A DNA stretch of 64,000 nucleotides from contig CP071032.1 in NCBI GenBank assembly GCA_017134815.1, forward strand, positions 2,662,001 to 2,726,000. Direction: 5' to 3'. Each line of letters begins with the position of its first letter. Positions within the stretch are counted from its first letter, which is position 1. The position numbers and the translations under genes are program-made. The DNA is from Lentisphaerota bacterium. Lineage in GTDB: Bacteria > Verrucomicrobiota > Lentisphaeria > Victivallales > Victivallaceae. Below are positions 45,243-54,241 of the stretch, piece after piece. The notes under the pieces are model-generated. The model was not told the DNA's origin and made no database searches. It worked only from the letters and a program-made list of their open reading frames with translations.

Positions 45243-46000
45243 TGGCTTACGACAAAAAGACTGAAGATAAGATTGAACAGCTTTGTGACGCTGTTGCAAA
45301 AGAGGAAAAAAGTTTGTCATCCTCACTTAATAAAGCATTGATTTTTTATGTAGTTATTGTAATCCTGCTGGGAGGATATACGCTTTTCCTGAACGCAAAA
45401 ATACGCCAGCTGGCTACCCCGTCAAATCTAGCCTGTTTAGTCAATGGCAGGATTCGTGACTCTATCCCTCAGATTGCCCGGAACCTCGAAGGCAAACTCG
45501 AGCCCGGTGCCAAGCAGATGGCTCTGCATACAGTGAAGCTGGCAGGTGATGCAATTCCGAAGCTGGCTGAGATCGGCAAGGCTCAGCTGGACTTCTATGC
45601 AGTAAAAATCGCTGAAGATGTAGAGCATAAGCACTTCAAACAATTCCAGGGTATTTTTATGCATTGCCTTGACGAGGTTGCTAAGAACAAGGATTTGCTT
45701 AAAGATAAAAATCTCGGTAAAGCAATTTCCGCTGATATCTGTAAACGGCTGGATGCTGAAGTTGGCAACATTATTGATAGCTCTTTTTTCAAGTCTATTG
45801 ACGATCTCAAAGTTCAGCTTGACGAACTGCGTATTAAGAAAGTAAGCCGTTTGACTAAAAGGGATTATGCTGAAAAGATGTTTATCATATACTGGCTTTA
45901 TCTGGTTAATAATAAAGAGGCCGGCAAAGGGCTTATGGGGGATCTGGTCACAACAATAAATAATACCGCTGAGCAGCTGTGTAGAAAAACTGAAAAATGA
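45242..46000 (+). CDS. Single-pass membrane protein with helical domain (pair member 2)
   Basis: A 252-residue protein with the same plan as its upstream neighbour: cytoplasmic N-terminal helix, one membrane segment (ALIFYVVIVILLGGYTLFL, residues 33-51), then an alpha-helical outside domain (NLEGKLEPGAKQMALHTVKL). The start overlaps the previous stop by one base (TAATG), with GGGGGT upstream. No named domain is recognised. tRNA-Pro follows 143 bases later. Confidence 0.78.
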   Translation: MAYDKKTEDKIEQLCDAVAKEEKSLSSSLNKALIFYVVIVILLGGYTLFLNAKIRQLATPSNLACLVNGRIRDSIPQIARNLEGKLEPGAKQMALHTVKLAGDAIPKLAEIGKAQLDFYAVKIAEDVEHKHFKQFQGIFMHCLDEVAKNKDLLKDKNLGKAISADICKRLDAEVGNIIDSSFFKSIDDLKVQLDELRIKKVSRLTKRDYAEKMFIIYWLYLVNNKEAGKGLMGDLVTTINNTAEQLCRKTEK

Positions 46001-46142
46001 ATTTATAACTTGACAGCAGAACGTATTTTGCCGGGCTTTTCTAAAGTCCAGCTTTTTAAACATATTTTTTCAAATATATTTACTGCTCAGCTTGATTTTT
46101 CGAGATCTGCAAGCATATTGAAAATCTGTTCGGTATAAATGT

Positions 46143-46220
46143 CGGGATGTAGCGCAGTCTGGTTAGCGCGTTTGACTGGGGGTCAAAAGGTCGGAAGTTC
46201 GAATCTTCTCATCCCGACCA
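46143..46220 (+). tRNA. tRNA-Pro (anticodon GGG)
   Basis: The acceptor stem CGGGATG pairs with CATCCCG; the 3' CCA is encoded. The D arm is GCGCAGTCTGGTTAGCGC, the anticodon stem TTTGA/TCAAA encloses the loop CTGGGGG, giving anticodon GGG for CCC codons, and the T arm has GTTCGAATC. The C1-G72 pair is usual for bacterial tRNA-Pro. Confidence 0.93.
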
Positions 46221-46586
46221 TTTTTTTGCCTTTAGTAGTGTTTGACTTTGAAGCTTTTCTCTATTTTAAGAACAGTGTCCTGACTGACCAGGAGGCTGAT
46301 TGCAGCACAAACCACAGTTCAAAATAGAGAAACAAAGCCTAACTTCTTTTTGAAAGACCATTTCACAGCTTACTCCTTACCTTAAGGAGCAAATATCCAA
46401 GCCAGATGCAGGCTTGATAAGCTCCCAAGGAAAGTTCCAAACAGGCGGCATCCTTAAACCGCTGGTTTCAATTGCGTCAGTTGCACTGCCCGAACACTAA
46501 TTTGGACATGTTTTTCAGTATGGGTTCATTGGTCAGTGCCAACCCTGCCTTAGAGTTGTCACTGTTTTTAAACTCAAAGACATGAG
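46221..46586. other. Gene-free stretch with an imperfect inverted repeat
   Basis: No gene is supported. GCTTTTCTCTATTTTAAGAAC (46253-46273, 21 bases: GCTTTTCTCTATTTT then AAGAAC) is complementary, with small gaps, to GTTC AAAATAGAG AAACAAAGC at 46317-46338. On the minus strand 46380-46560 reads like worn coding sequence with internal stops. Confidence 0.4.
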
Positions 46587-46772
46587 TCATTCAAACATTT
46601 CGAAAAACTTAATGAGCTTGACTCTGCCATACTTTCCGAGTTGATCAGGTCCTGTACCATAATAAAGTTTTGTAAGCTGCTTGTCAGTGCACTCCCAGAA
46701 GTCTTCCTGTGCGTGGAGTTTATGCCTCTGGATAACTGCTTTGAGTTTTTTGATGTATTCAACCTTTGCCAT
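46587..46772 (-). CDS. Small hypothetical protein
   Basis: A 61-residue basic protein (MAKVEYIKKLKAVIQRHKLH at the start, GRVKLIKFFEMFE at the end). Its composition is protein-like, and the alternative frame over the same bases is not. No good ribosome site is seen, and no family is recognised. It may be real or a gene fragment. Confidence 0.4.
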   Translation of the reverse strand: MAKVEYIKKLKAVIQRHKLHAQEDFWECTDKQLTKLYYGTGPDQLGKYGRVKLIKFFEMFE

Positions 46773-47247
46773 TAATGTGCAGGAAATTATTTCAGCAAAG
46801 TGACAGAAGATATCTGTAGATTTTTACCCTCTTTTGTATAAGCAATTTTTTCATCTTTATAGTTGAATATCTTTTGTTTTTTTAATGGAAATTGTAAAGT
46901 TGATTGATTTTATAGCATGCTAATTACCAATATCTTAAAGCTGTGAAATTACTTGGTTGAGTTGGTTTTGTGCGATCTCAAATAAAAAGGAGTTGATTTT
47001 TTACTCAAACATTGTATTTTACAATTAAGCAAGGGAGTAAAGCAAAATGAAACTATGATTTCCACAATAAAAAGCAAAAAGCAATTAACACTGCCATATT
47101 ACTGATTAAAAAGCAGTTACACCTAAAACAAAACGACAGAATACAATTATTTACAAAAGATGGGAATATCCCGTCATTAAAGGACACATTCATTAGTAAA
47201 TAGCATTGCGTAAAGCTAATAACTATTTTAAACAAGGAAACAAAATC
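46773..47247. other. Gene-free spacer upstream of the fasciclin gene
   Basis: I see no gene, RNA or strong hairpin in these 475 AT-rich bases. It should hold the promoter of the fasciclin-domain gene. Confidence 0.45.
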
Positions 47248-47757
47248 ATGCAATCAATAAAAAAAATAATGGTACTCACTATTGCTTTAAGCGCTTTATT
47301 TGCTTTTTCTGCAAATACATATGCAATGGGCTTTTCTGCTTCGCAAACTAAAAATATTGTTCAAGTAGCAAGTAGTGATCCTCAATTCAGCACATTGGTA
47401 ACTGCCATTAAGACAGCAGGGCTAGTTAGCACGTTGTCCGGGAAAGGTCCATTCACTGTTTTTGCGCCTACAAATGAAGCATTTGCAAAACTTCCTAAAG
47501 GGACACTTGAAAAATTGTTAAAGAACCCTAAAGAACTTGCGAAGATATTAACTTATCACGTTGTTTCCGGTAATATTATGTCAAAAGACATAAAAACAGG
47601 TCCAGTTAAATCAGTCGAAGGTCAATATCTAAATATATTGGTTGCTGATGGATCAGTAACAGTTAACGGAGCAAAAGTTACCAAGGCAGATATTAAATCG
47701 AGCAATGGTGTAATTCACGTTATAGATAAAGTTCTTTTGCCCCCTTCTAAAAAATAA
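47248..47757 (+). CDS. Secreted fasciclin-domain protein
   Basis: A 169-residue exported protein. The signal peptide is IKKIMVLTIALSALFAFSANTYA. The rest is one FAS1 domain: H1 motif GPFTVFAPTNEAFAKLP, the YHVV motif in LTYHVVSGNI, and H2 motif NGVIHVIDKVLLPP. FAS1 domains mediate adhesion to surfaces or matrix. The ATG at 47248 follows AAGGAA; an upstream TTG (47206) would disrupt the signal peptide. A perfect rho-independent terminator follows, so it is monocistronic. Confidence 0.93.
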   Translation: MQSIKKIMVLTIALSALFAFSANTYAMGFSASQTKNIVQVASSDPQFSTLVTAIKTAGLVSTLSGKGPFTVFAPTNEAFAKLPKGTLEKLLKNPKELAKILTYHVVSGNIMSKDIKTGPVKSVEGQYLNILVADGSVTVNGAKVTKADIKSSNGVIHVIDKVLLPPSKK

Positions 47758-47791
47758 CTGAAAATTTAAATAAATTATTCAGTTTAATATG

Positions 47792-47826
47792 AGCTGGACT
47801 TAACTTTTAAGTTCAGCTTTTTTTTA
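47792..47826 (+). terminator. Rho-independent terminator of the fasciclin gene
   Basis: AGCTGGACTTAA (47792-47803) pairs with TTAAGTTCAGCT (47807-47818), 12 bp with one G-T wobble and a 3-base loop, and runs into nine T residues. Confidence 0.92.
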
Positions 47827-48101
47827 ATTACTACTACTTGTTAATAAATATTAGTCGTTATTTATCAATGTATTAAGTGTATAAAATTATAGATTTATAT
47901 TTAAAAATATACCAATTCTAAAGAAAGAAATATGGCACAGTACTTTTGATAACGTCAATGTTTTCTAAAAAATAATAAAAATTAAATTTACATGGACCTT
48001 TTAAAATTATTAGCAGTCTAATACCCAATAGAAATATTGCTTCCCATTTTTTTCAATGGTGGCACTACACTTTTTTGAATCCGTTTTAATTGAGGTATTG
48101 C
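47827..48101. other. Spacer upstream of the DUF3541-like gene
   Basis: These 275 AT-rich bases after the fasciclin terminator hold no gene. A promoter for the next two genes is expected but no clear hexamer pair stands out. Confidence 0.4.
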
Positions 48102-49172
48102 ATGTATAAGTTTATTCTCTATTTTTTAATTATTATTAACTCAACAATTGTTTGTGCTAACGAGTTAACGTCTAAGGAGTTAGCTGATGCGGCGCTTAAG
48201 ATCAGACAAACATTTGAGTCTCAATTTTATGTATTATCACCTAAAGTCATGGGACATTATGGATTAAGAATGTTCAGACAATATGGTGACGCTGATTTTA
48301 AAACGAGTATCTGGATTGATGTAGTAAGAAACACTAATATGTTAAATAAATTTAATAAAAGCATACGTAAAATTAGCGACTTACATGCTTTTGCCATTGA
48401 ATTTAATAAAAACTTTCATGATGGCGATCCGGTTCGTAATCAATTGCGGTTAAAAACATTATCCCGTATGCCTGAATATCGGTTCATTGGCAACAAAGCA
48501 ATACAGGCTTTAGCAAGGCTGGATGAATATGGTTTAAAATATAAACATGACGATCACATTAAAAAGATCATTTTGAGTCAAAATTTTAAAAATTATGTAT
48601 TAGACAAAGAAATGATACGAGCCTGGGTTGCTCAGTTAGCCAACCAGGTTTATTGGTTAAAAAAATTAGGTATTGAAGACGTAACTCAGGAGTTCATAAC
48701 TACTTTTAAAGCGACTTATCCGGATTCACTGGATGCTAAATTGCCTGGTCAGCAATATCGAAATAAAATCTATGGCATGACACATATCATTTTTGCTGCT
48801 TCTAATTATTATCAAACGCCAGTTAAAGAAGCTGATTTTCAATGGATTTATGATTATTTCAGGAAAAATATTGATACTATACTCAAACGAACAAAAGCGG
48901 ATGTTGTTGCCGAAGTAGGTATTGCATTTTTACTGGCCAATAAGAACAATGACCCTGTGGTAAAAAAGACACAGGAATATATCTATAATTCGATAGACAA
49001 AGACAAAAATATGATCCCTTCAGTGAATGGTGGCTTTGATCTTGAATATGGTGAGCATCGTAATGTGCTGGCTGTTATGCTCTTAGATTGGAGAGGGGCC
49101 AATGCCCGGCCAACAGTTAAAGGAGATCCAGCTATTTTTACTGATCTTCCTGTCGAGTTGGAACCTAAATAA
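48102..49172 (+). CDS. Secreted DUF3541-like protein
   Basis: A 356-residue exported protein with signal peptide FILYFLIIINSTIVCA. The mature part begins SKELADAALKIRQTFESQFYVL followed by GHYGLRMFRQYGD; from memory this GH.GLR..RQ pattern is that of the DUF3541 family of Gammaproteobacteria, all-helical and possibly of the six-hairpin toroid type, but I hold that with moderate confidence. The ATG at 48102 follows TGAGG. It lies 26 bases upstream of the M14 peptidase gene and is co-transcribed with it. Function unknown. Confidence 0.7.
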   Translation: MYKFILYFLIIINSTIVCANELTSKELADAALKIRQTFESQFYVLSPKVMGHYGLRMFRQYGDADFKTSIWIDVVRNTNMLNKFNKSIRKISDLHAFAIEFNKNFHDGDPVRNQLRLKTLSRMPEYRFIGNKAIQALARLDEYGLKYKHDDHIKKIILSQNFKNYVLDKEMIRAWVAQLANQVYWLKKLGIEDVTQEFITTFKATYPDSLDAKLPGQQYRNKIYGMTHIIFAASNYYQTPVKEADFQWIYDYFRKNIDTILKRTKADVVAEVGIAFLLANKNNDPVVKKTQEYIYNSIDKDKNMIPSVNGGFDLEYGEHRNVLAVMLLDWRGANARPTVKGDPAIFTDLPVELEPK

Positions 49173-49198
49173 TTAGTTGCTTTAGATTAGGAGACAGT

Positions 49199-50722
49199 AT
49201 GAGATTATTGCTTCAACTAATTCGAACAAGGGTACTGTTTTTAGTTTTCTTGTTGACTTCTATAGTATTTCAATGTAACAGCTTTGCGAAGGATGCTGAA
49301 GAGATTGACTTTTATCATCAGAAAATATCTGCTGCTGAAGTTAATCATATTTTATATTCTCTGGCTAAAGATAATAAATGGATGAAGCTCCATGTAATTG
49401 GTTATTCTGGGAAAAACCAACCAATTTTAAAAGTGAGTATTAATTCCTCGTCACAGACTGAGGCAAAATCTAAGATTAAACTCATGATTTCTACTGGTCA
49501 GCATGGAGATGAGCCCTCGGGAACACTGGCTATACTGGAATTTTTAACTAAACTCTGTCAAACCAATAATAAGCAGCTGTTAGATAATATTGATTTTGTT
49601 ATTATACCTTTAGTTAATCCTGATGGTTGGGATAAAAGAACTCGGGAAAATGCTAATGGGGTCAATATTAATGCAGATTATGTTGTGCTCAAAACACCTG
49701 AAGCGCGAGCCGTGGTAAAGACTTTGAATACTGAATCGCCTGATGTGGTTTTAGATATTCACGAGTCGAGTACAGCTAAGTCAGTATTGACTGGGAAACA
49801 AGGCTATTTAACAGATATCGTAAGTCAATTTGAAACCAGTAATAATGCCAATGCCTTTGAGCAAATACAAACTTTTTCAAATGAGACCTTACTGCCTGCA
49901 GTGATTAAGGAAGTATTTTATCACGGAAGCATAGCTCAGAAATATCAGGGTGCAATAGTACGACTCAATCAGCCCTTAACTGGCGCCAGGTCGACTATCT
50001 GTTCTTTGAGGAATTATGCTTCTTTTCATCATACTATACCTATTTTATTAGAAAGTAAGAAAGATTATCAGAAGCGGCGCTTTGAAACACCAGGAAATAT
50101 TATCCAACGAGTTAAAAGACAACGTATTGCAATTAGCAGCGTTTTAGATAAATTGATTTTTTATAAAGCCGGGATTATCGCTTTGACTCGCACGACTCAA
50201 GTACCTGAAAACAATATTATTGCTCGTGTTAATTATGTGCTTAACGACTCTCAACCTTTGAAATATATTTCATTAGTCAATATCCAATCGGGATTGAAGG
50301 AAATACATGAATTTCCAAATTGGAATAAAGTTGTTTCGGCTCAAATATTTAAGCGGCCTGCTGGCTATGTGGTTACGGCAAATGAAAAGCAAATATCACA
50401 ATGGTTGATTTTACATGGTATTAAGTTTTATCAGGCAAGTAATGAAAATTGGCCGGTATTGAGCTTACGGTTGAAGGAACGTCAGCAAGTTAAAGAAGCA
50501 GGCATTGGAACAAGGCTTGTAACAATACTTGCATTTAATGAAGTGAAGCAACAACGTAAATTAAACGATAAAAACATTATCGTGCCACTTGATCAGCCAT
50601 TAGGGATACTGGCAAGTCTATTGCTTGATCCTCGCTCCGGTTATGGGCTTTATGAGACTGGATATGACGGGTTAACATTAGGTCAGGAAGCAAGTATTCT
50701 GCCTCTGCCTCAGTTAAAATGA
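49199..50722 (+). CDS. Secreted M14-family zinc carboxypeptidase
   Basis: A 507-residue exported peptidase. The signal peptide runs to about residue 30 (VLFLVFLLTSIVFQCNSFA). The zinc ligands are in STGQHGDEPSG (His, Glu) and DIHESS (His), and the catalytic Glu is in TIPILLESKKDY. LVNPDGWDKRTRENANGVNIN is the usual substrate-site region (split: LVNPDGWDKRTREN, ANGVNIN), though the common GVDLNRD reads GVNINAD here. The C-terminal 180 residues form an extra domain. A ribosome site AGGAGA precedes the ATG. Likely a succinylglutamate-desuccinylase-like or murein-peptide carboxypeptidase. Confidence 0.85.
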   Translation: MRLLLQLIRTRVLFLVFLLTSIVFQCNSFAKDAEEIDFYHQKISAAEVNHILYSLAKDNKWMKLHVIGYSGKNQPILKVSINSSSQTEAKSKIKLMISTGQHGDEPSGTLAILEFLTKLCQTNNKQLLDNIDFVIIPLVNPDGWDKRTRENANGVNINADYVVLKTPEARAVVKTLNTESPDVVLDIHESSTAKSVLTGKQGYLTDIVSQFETSNNANAFEQIQTFSNETLLPAVIKEVFYHGSIAQKYQGAIVRLNQPLTGARSTICSLRNYASFHHTIPILLESKKDYQKRRFETPGNIIQRVKRQRIAISSVLDKLIFYKAGIIALTRTTQVPENNIIARVNYVLNDSQPLKYISLVNIQSGLKEIHEFPNWNKVVSAQIFKRPAGYVVTANEKQISQWLILHGIKFYQASNENWPVLSLRLKERQQVKEAGIGTRLVTILAFNEVKQQRKLNDKNIIVPLDQPLGILASLLLDPRSGYGLYETGYDGLTLGQEASILPLPQLK

Positions 50723-50730
50723 AGAATAAT

Positions 50731-50759
50731 GCCCAAATTAGCCGGAGATTAATTTGGGC
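50731..50759 (+). terminator. Hairpin after the M14 peptidase gene
   Basis: GCCCAAATTA (50731-50740) and TAATTTGGGC (50750-50759) form a perfect 10-bp stem. No T tract follows on the plus strand, so it may be a weak or factor-dependent terminator between convergent genes. Confidence 0.5.
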
Positions 50760-50890
50760 AAAATATACTTATTTACTGGAATGTCTAACTAGCTCATATA
50801 CCACTTTGTTTTCAAAGTCTTTCCCATATTTCATATGACACAAAACCAGCTGACAAAAACGCTTCTTGTATTAATATATGTTCACAACTT

Positions 50891-52387
50891 TTATGAATGT
50901 GCACGGAAAAAAATTACATAGTCCAAATAGCAACCATCCAGGTCCTTGTTACCCTCCTTTGAAAATATATGCGGCAGTCCTGCATAAGCCCTGATAGTGG
51001 TAACCCTGACACCTTGAAGTTTCAAGTCACTAAGTCTTGATTTTATAAGGGATTGAATTATCCTTTCATGTTTGTTGAAAAACTGAACATTGCCTGATTT
51101 ATCTTTAGGCAGTCCGTAATTACTATCAACTGATATAATAAATGGAATTCTATTATCAGGACTTTTCTCATAGTTAACCGCAGCAAAATAAGCGCTAATT
51201 TTCAGTGCAATATCATTACGACATGTTTTGGTATTTTTGATACAGGACCTGAACATACTTGTAAGCTCTTTCCTGTTCACACCACCAAACTTGGCTAAAG
51301 GCAATAAGGATATTTCTAATTCTTCGCAAATATCATTTAACAGTTCATAGTAATGTTTAGATGCTAAATCAAAAAATCTTGGCTCCAAAAACCGGCCTGT
51401 TGAAATTGGTGTATCTATGCCAAAGACATTAGTATTACAGCATCGCCTTTCGATGAATCTCAGTAAATCTGTTGTTGGATCGTTATAATCTCTGGCACTT
51501 AATAAGTATTTTCTTGAGTTGTAACTGGAAAGCCCGTATTTAATGATCAAAGAAACTATGTCTTTATAGTCAAAATCACCACATGCTTTTCCGATATCTT
51601 TTTGTATATATTCTTTTCGGAATCCAATGTTAAGGCGGGAAAAAAAATCTTCGTCTTCATCAAAAACTTCAAGTCCTAAAATAACTTTTTTCTGACTGAA
51701 AAGTTTAAAATAGTCAATAAGAAGCTGATTGGCAGATAGTGTAGGATATTGATCAGAAAGGATTATAACAATATCGGAGCTGTCTATGATTTTATTGAGT
51801 CTCAGTGCTAACTGAATATTGAAAGGTGTGCCAGTATGATTGCTTTTTCTGCTTAAAGTATTTTGATCTTGCACAGGCAAGATGCCTAAACATTTATAGC
51901 AAACTGGTTGCTGTTCTATATTAACTCCTTGTGGAGCCGGAGGCGGCAATTCAGATAAAAAGATATGTAATCCAGATGCTGTCTCTTGTATATCGTTTCT
52001 TATTTCTTCATAAGGTAATGAATTTCCTATTGACTCCGGCAGGCCTTTAAGCATGAACTCTCTTTCAATTAATTGTGCTTTTAGATCTATATTGCCTTCA
52101 CTGCTTTTACTTGGATATTCATCAGCTGAAGGGCTATGATAATATTCATATAATTTTGAGATATCTAAATCATGTTCGGAAATAAGTCCCTGGTGAGTTG
52201 CTCTAAAATACCGCAGTAAGTGGTCTAAATATATTTTCCGAAATTTAACTTCATTTGAATCTAGAAAAGAATAATCTAATAAAGTTTCAGTTTCCTGCCC
52301 GCATTGTATACATATTACCGCGTTAGAAACAAAAATTGGAGTAAAAATCATGGCAAAAATTAATATTACCCATGCTGTTTTTTTCAT
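50891..52387 (-). CDS. Secreted orphan protein, family A copy 2
   Basis: A 498-residue paralogue of the protein at 11184-12764. It has a signal peptide (AWVILIFAMIFTPIFVSNA) followed by CIQC, and a second pair CYKC near residue 180. Shared blocks are LDSNEVKFRK, THQGLISEHDLD, SSDIVIILS, LLIDYFKLFSQKKVILG, DEDEDFFSRLN, RIPFIISVDSNYG and FSKEGNKDLDGCYLDYVIFF. The central part between the second CxxC and the DYFKLF block is most conserved, the rest diverged. The start follows GAGGA. Function unknown. Both copies lie on the minus strand as single genes. Confidence 0.75.
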   Translation of the reverse strand: MKKTAWVILIFAMIFTPIFVSNAVICIQCGQETETLLDYSFLDSNEVKFRKIYLDHLLRYFRATHQGLISEHDLDISKLYEYYHSPSADEYPSKSSEGNIDLKAQLIEREFMLKGLPESIGNSLPYEEIRNDIQETASGLHIFLSELPPPAPQGVNIEQQPVCYKCLGILPVQDQNTLSRKSNHTGTPFNIQLALRLNKIIDSSDIVIILSDQYPTLSANQLLIDYFKLFSQKKVILGLEVFDEDEDFFSRLNIGFRKEYIQKDIGKACGDFDYKDIVSLIIKYGLSSYNSRKYLLSARDYNDPTTDLLRFIERRCCNTNVFGIDTPISTGRFLEPRFFDLASKHYYELLNDICEELEISLLPLAKFGGVNRKELTSMFRSCIKNTKTCRNDIALKISAYFAAVNYEKSPDNRIPFIISVDSNYGLPKDKSGNVQFFNKHERIIQSLIKSRLSDLKLQGVRVTTIRAYAGLPHIFSKEGNKDLDGCYLDYVIFFRAHS

Positions 52388-52785
52388 GGTTTGTTCCTCA
52401 ATTCGTGCTTAATAAGTTTTTGAAAAAATTGAATAAATACGGAAGTATTTTAGAAGCCTTTTGCCTTTATTATTCGTCCCCTTTTACTCTTTATAAGACA
52501 GGCACTTAACTTGAATTGTTCTAGCAAAGTCGATAGATGTCAGGATTATATGTAAATCTAAAATAAGAAATATTAATTATGAAGGAAACAAACCAATTTT
52601 TAAGAGCAGTTATACAAAACGGGCCTTTTCAGCCGATCTTTTAACTGTTCATTACAAACAGCGTTTAGGCTGACTGCTATAAGCATGTTCTGGCTTTTTT
52701 ATGCTGCTAAGCAAAAGAATACACTCAAATGGATTTATTAGTCTTTTAACTGTATAATATTACCTATAGCAGCAAGGAGGAGGAT
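52388..52785. other. Divergent spacer
   Basis: No gene was recognised in these 398 bases between the orphan family A gene (minus) and the coiled-coil protein gene (plus). Both promoters should be here. Confidence 0.45.
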
Positions 52786-53418
52786 ATGCCAAAGAAAAAG
52801 ATTAATTATCAAAAAAGCGACAGATGCCCATATTATAGGTTTTGCCGTCGAATATTCTGGTTTTATCTATTTATACCATTGGCGTTGCTTTTGATCTTTA
52901 TTATGGCTTCTACATTTTTTATCCATTATAAAAATAAAACATGGCATGATCAGAGCAATAAATTTGTGGCTGCCATAGACTCTATAATTTTGAAAGTCGA
53001 CAAAGGGGTCAGGACGCAGAAGGAAGACGCCCGGGAAAAAGACAGAATTCTCGAAAGCTATCATAATCAAGTCCAGGAAGCCTACGAAAGGCAGTTTACT
53101 GATTTACTTGTTGTACTGACAACACTTGTTGCTCTGATTGCTATCGTCATTCCTTTAATATCCCACTATATTAACCGGAGTGAGCAACAGTTTTTTCAGG
53201 AACAGTTTAAAGAGCACGAGAAAAAGTTAGAAGAGTTTGACCAGAAATCAGAAGAACATGATAAAGTCCATGACCGGAAGCTGGAAGAGCTTGACCGGAA
53301 ATCAGAAGAATTTGACCGGAAATCCGAGGAGCATGACAGAAGGCTGGAAGAACAGATCAAAAAGCATGAGAAAAGGTTTGAAAAAAGACTTGAAGTGATA
53401 GAGAAAAAGATTAAATGA
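52786..53418 (+). CDS. Membrane protein with C-terminal coiled-coil repeats
   Basis: A 210-residue protein with two membrane segments (FWFYLFIPLALLLIFIMAST, residues 25-44, and LLVVLTTLVALIAIVIPLIS near residue 110) joined by a helical outside loop. The last 65 residues are a highly charged coiled coil built of seven-residue units such as EEFDQKS, EEHDRKL and EELDRKS, which invites unequal recombination and length change. AGGAGGAGGAT directly precedes the ATG. No family is recognised. It stands alone. Confidence 0.78.
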   Translation: MPKKKINYQKSDRCPYYRFCRRIFWFYLFIPLALLLIFIMASTFFIHYKNKTWHDQSNKFVAAIDSIILKVDKGVRTQKEDAREKDRILESYHNQVQEAYERQFTDLLVVLTTLVALIAIVIPLISHYINRSEQQFFQEQFKEHEKKLEEFDQKSEEHDKVHDRKLEELDRKSEEFDRKSEEHDRRLEEQIKKHEKRFEKRLEVIEKKIK

Positions 53419-53501
53419 ACTGAGTCCAGACTTAAATGATAATGATGATGAATTTAAGCCTAATCTTTTTCTCAGTCTCTTCTTTTGTCAGTAATTAAAA
53501 G

Positions 53502-53804
53502 CTACTCATAGCCAAGATTGTCACGAAGCCACTCGGACTGCGCTTCAGAAAGGCCGGCCCATTCCGTGTTTTTACTGAGAGATATGACTATTATTTCATC
53601 ATTGGCGTCAATGTACTCAGCTAAATTATTTCTGACTTCGCATGCGCTGTTATGAGTTTTTATGATCCAGGTTGATTCCAGAGTGCGTTGACAGGTAGGG
53701 TAGCTTTCTATTGCTTTATAAAGTCGCTCGTAGCTGCTGCCAGTTAGTCTTAAATCATACGCGATTAAAAAAGTTTTAAGCTTGTTGCTTGGTGACCTCT
53801 CCAT
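53502..53804 (-). CDS. SinR-like protein of the Cas2/VapD fold
   Basis: A 100-residue protein matching the stand-alone 'SinR family' proteins with a Cas2-like ferredoxin fold: FLIAYDLRLTGSSYERLYKA at the start, STWIIKTHNSACEVRNNL in the middle and VISLSKNTEWAGLSEAQSEW near the end. The YDL motif is where Cas2 has its catalytic Asp. Its ribosome site GAGGAG is well placed. No cas1, other cas gene or CRISPR array is in the window, so it is not a CRISPR component here. Biological role unknown; related VapD proteins are RNases. Confidence 0.8.
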   Translation of the reverse strand: MERSPSNKLKTFLIAYDLRLTGSSYERLYKAIESYPTCQRTLESTWIIKTHNSACEVRNNLAEYIDANDEIIVISLSKNTEWAGLSEAQSEWLRDNLGYE

Positions 53805-54241
53805 ATCTAAAACTCCTCTACTTTATAATAATTTAAAACGCAACTATGAATTTTTATAAGAAAAGCCCCCAAAGCAGGAACTTTTTTACAGACAAGAACA
53901 AACAAGTAATTTAATTCAATACCTTATATATGTAATTATAAGCCGTGGTAATGAAAATATCAATTTATCTCTTAACAGTCAAGCTGGGCAATGCTTGCTA
54001 ATAAAACTTTAATTCCGGATAGTTTATCGATTTTATTAGTATAAATCAGAATTTCTCACATCATACAACAGATAGTAAAAATAAATTATAGACAAGCTTG
54101 TCAAATTAAGAGATTTCAGATCGGGTATCGCTCATGGCATTACGCTTGAGAGCGATACTTATGCAGGGCTTTGAGTGCTGACTTTTTTTACCGCTGCGGG
54201 TTTCAGTATTGTCATATTAGTTCATATTGGGGATTTAAGCA
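53805..54241. other. Gene-free spacer with a 9-bp hairpin
   Basis: No gene is seen. GTATCGCTC (54125-54133) and GAGCGATAC (54150-54158) form a perfect 9-bp stem with a 16-base loop about 85 bases past the end of the minus-strand papain-fold gene; without a T tract its role is open. Confidence 0.45.

Noticed and set aside
46380..46560. Transposase remnant downstream of tRNA-Pro
   Set aside because: The minus-strand translation looks worn, but I could not match it to any transposase motif and saw no terminal repeats or target duplication.
52786..53418. Chemoreceptor or secretion-needle protein
   Set aside because: It has no HAMP, MA or secretin-like motif. Only two membrane helices and a repetitive coiled coil are seen.
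53502..53804. CRISPR-associated Cas2
   Set aside because: No cas1, other cas gene or repeat-spacer array is present. The sequence fits the stand-alone SinR-like branch of the fold better.
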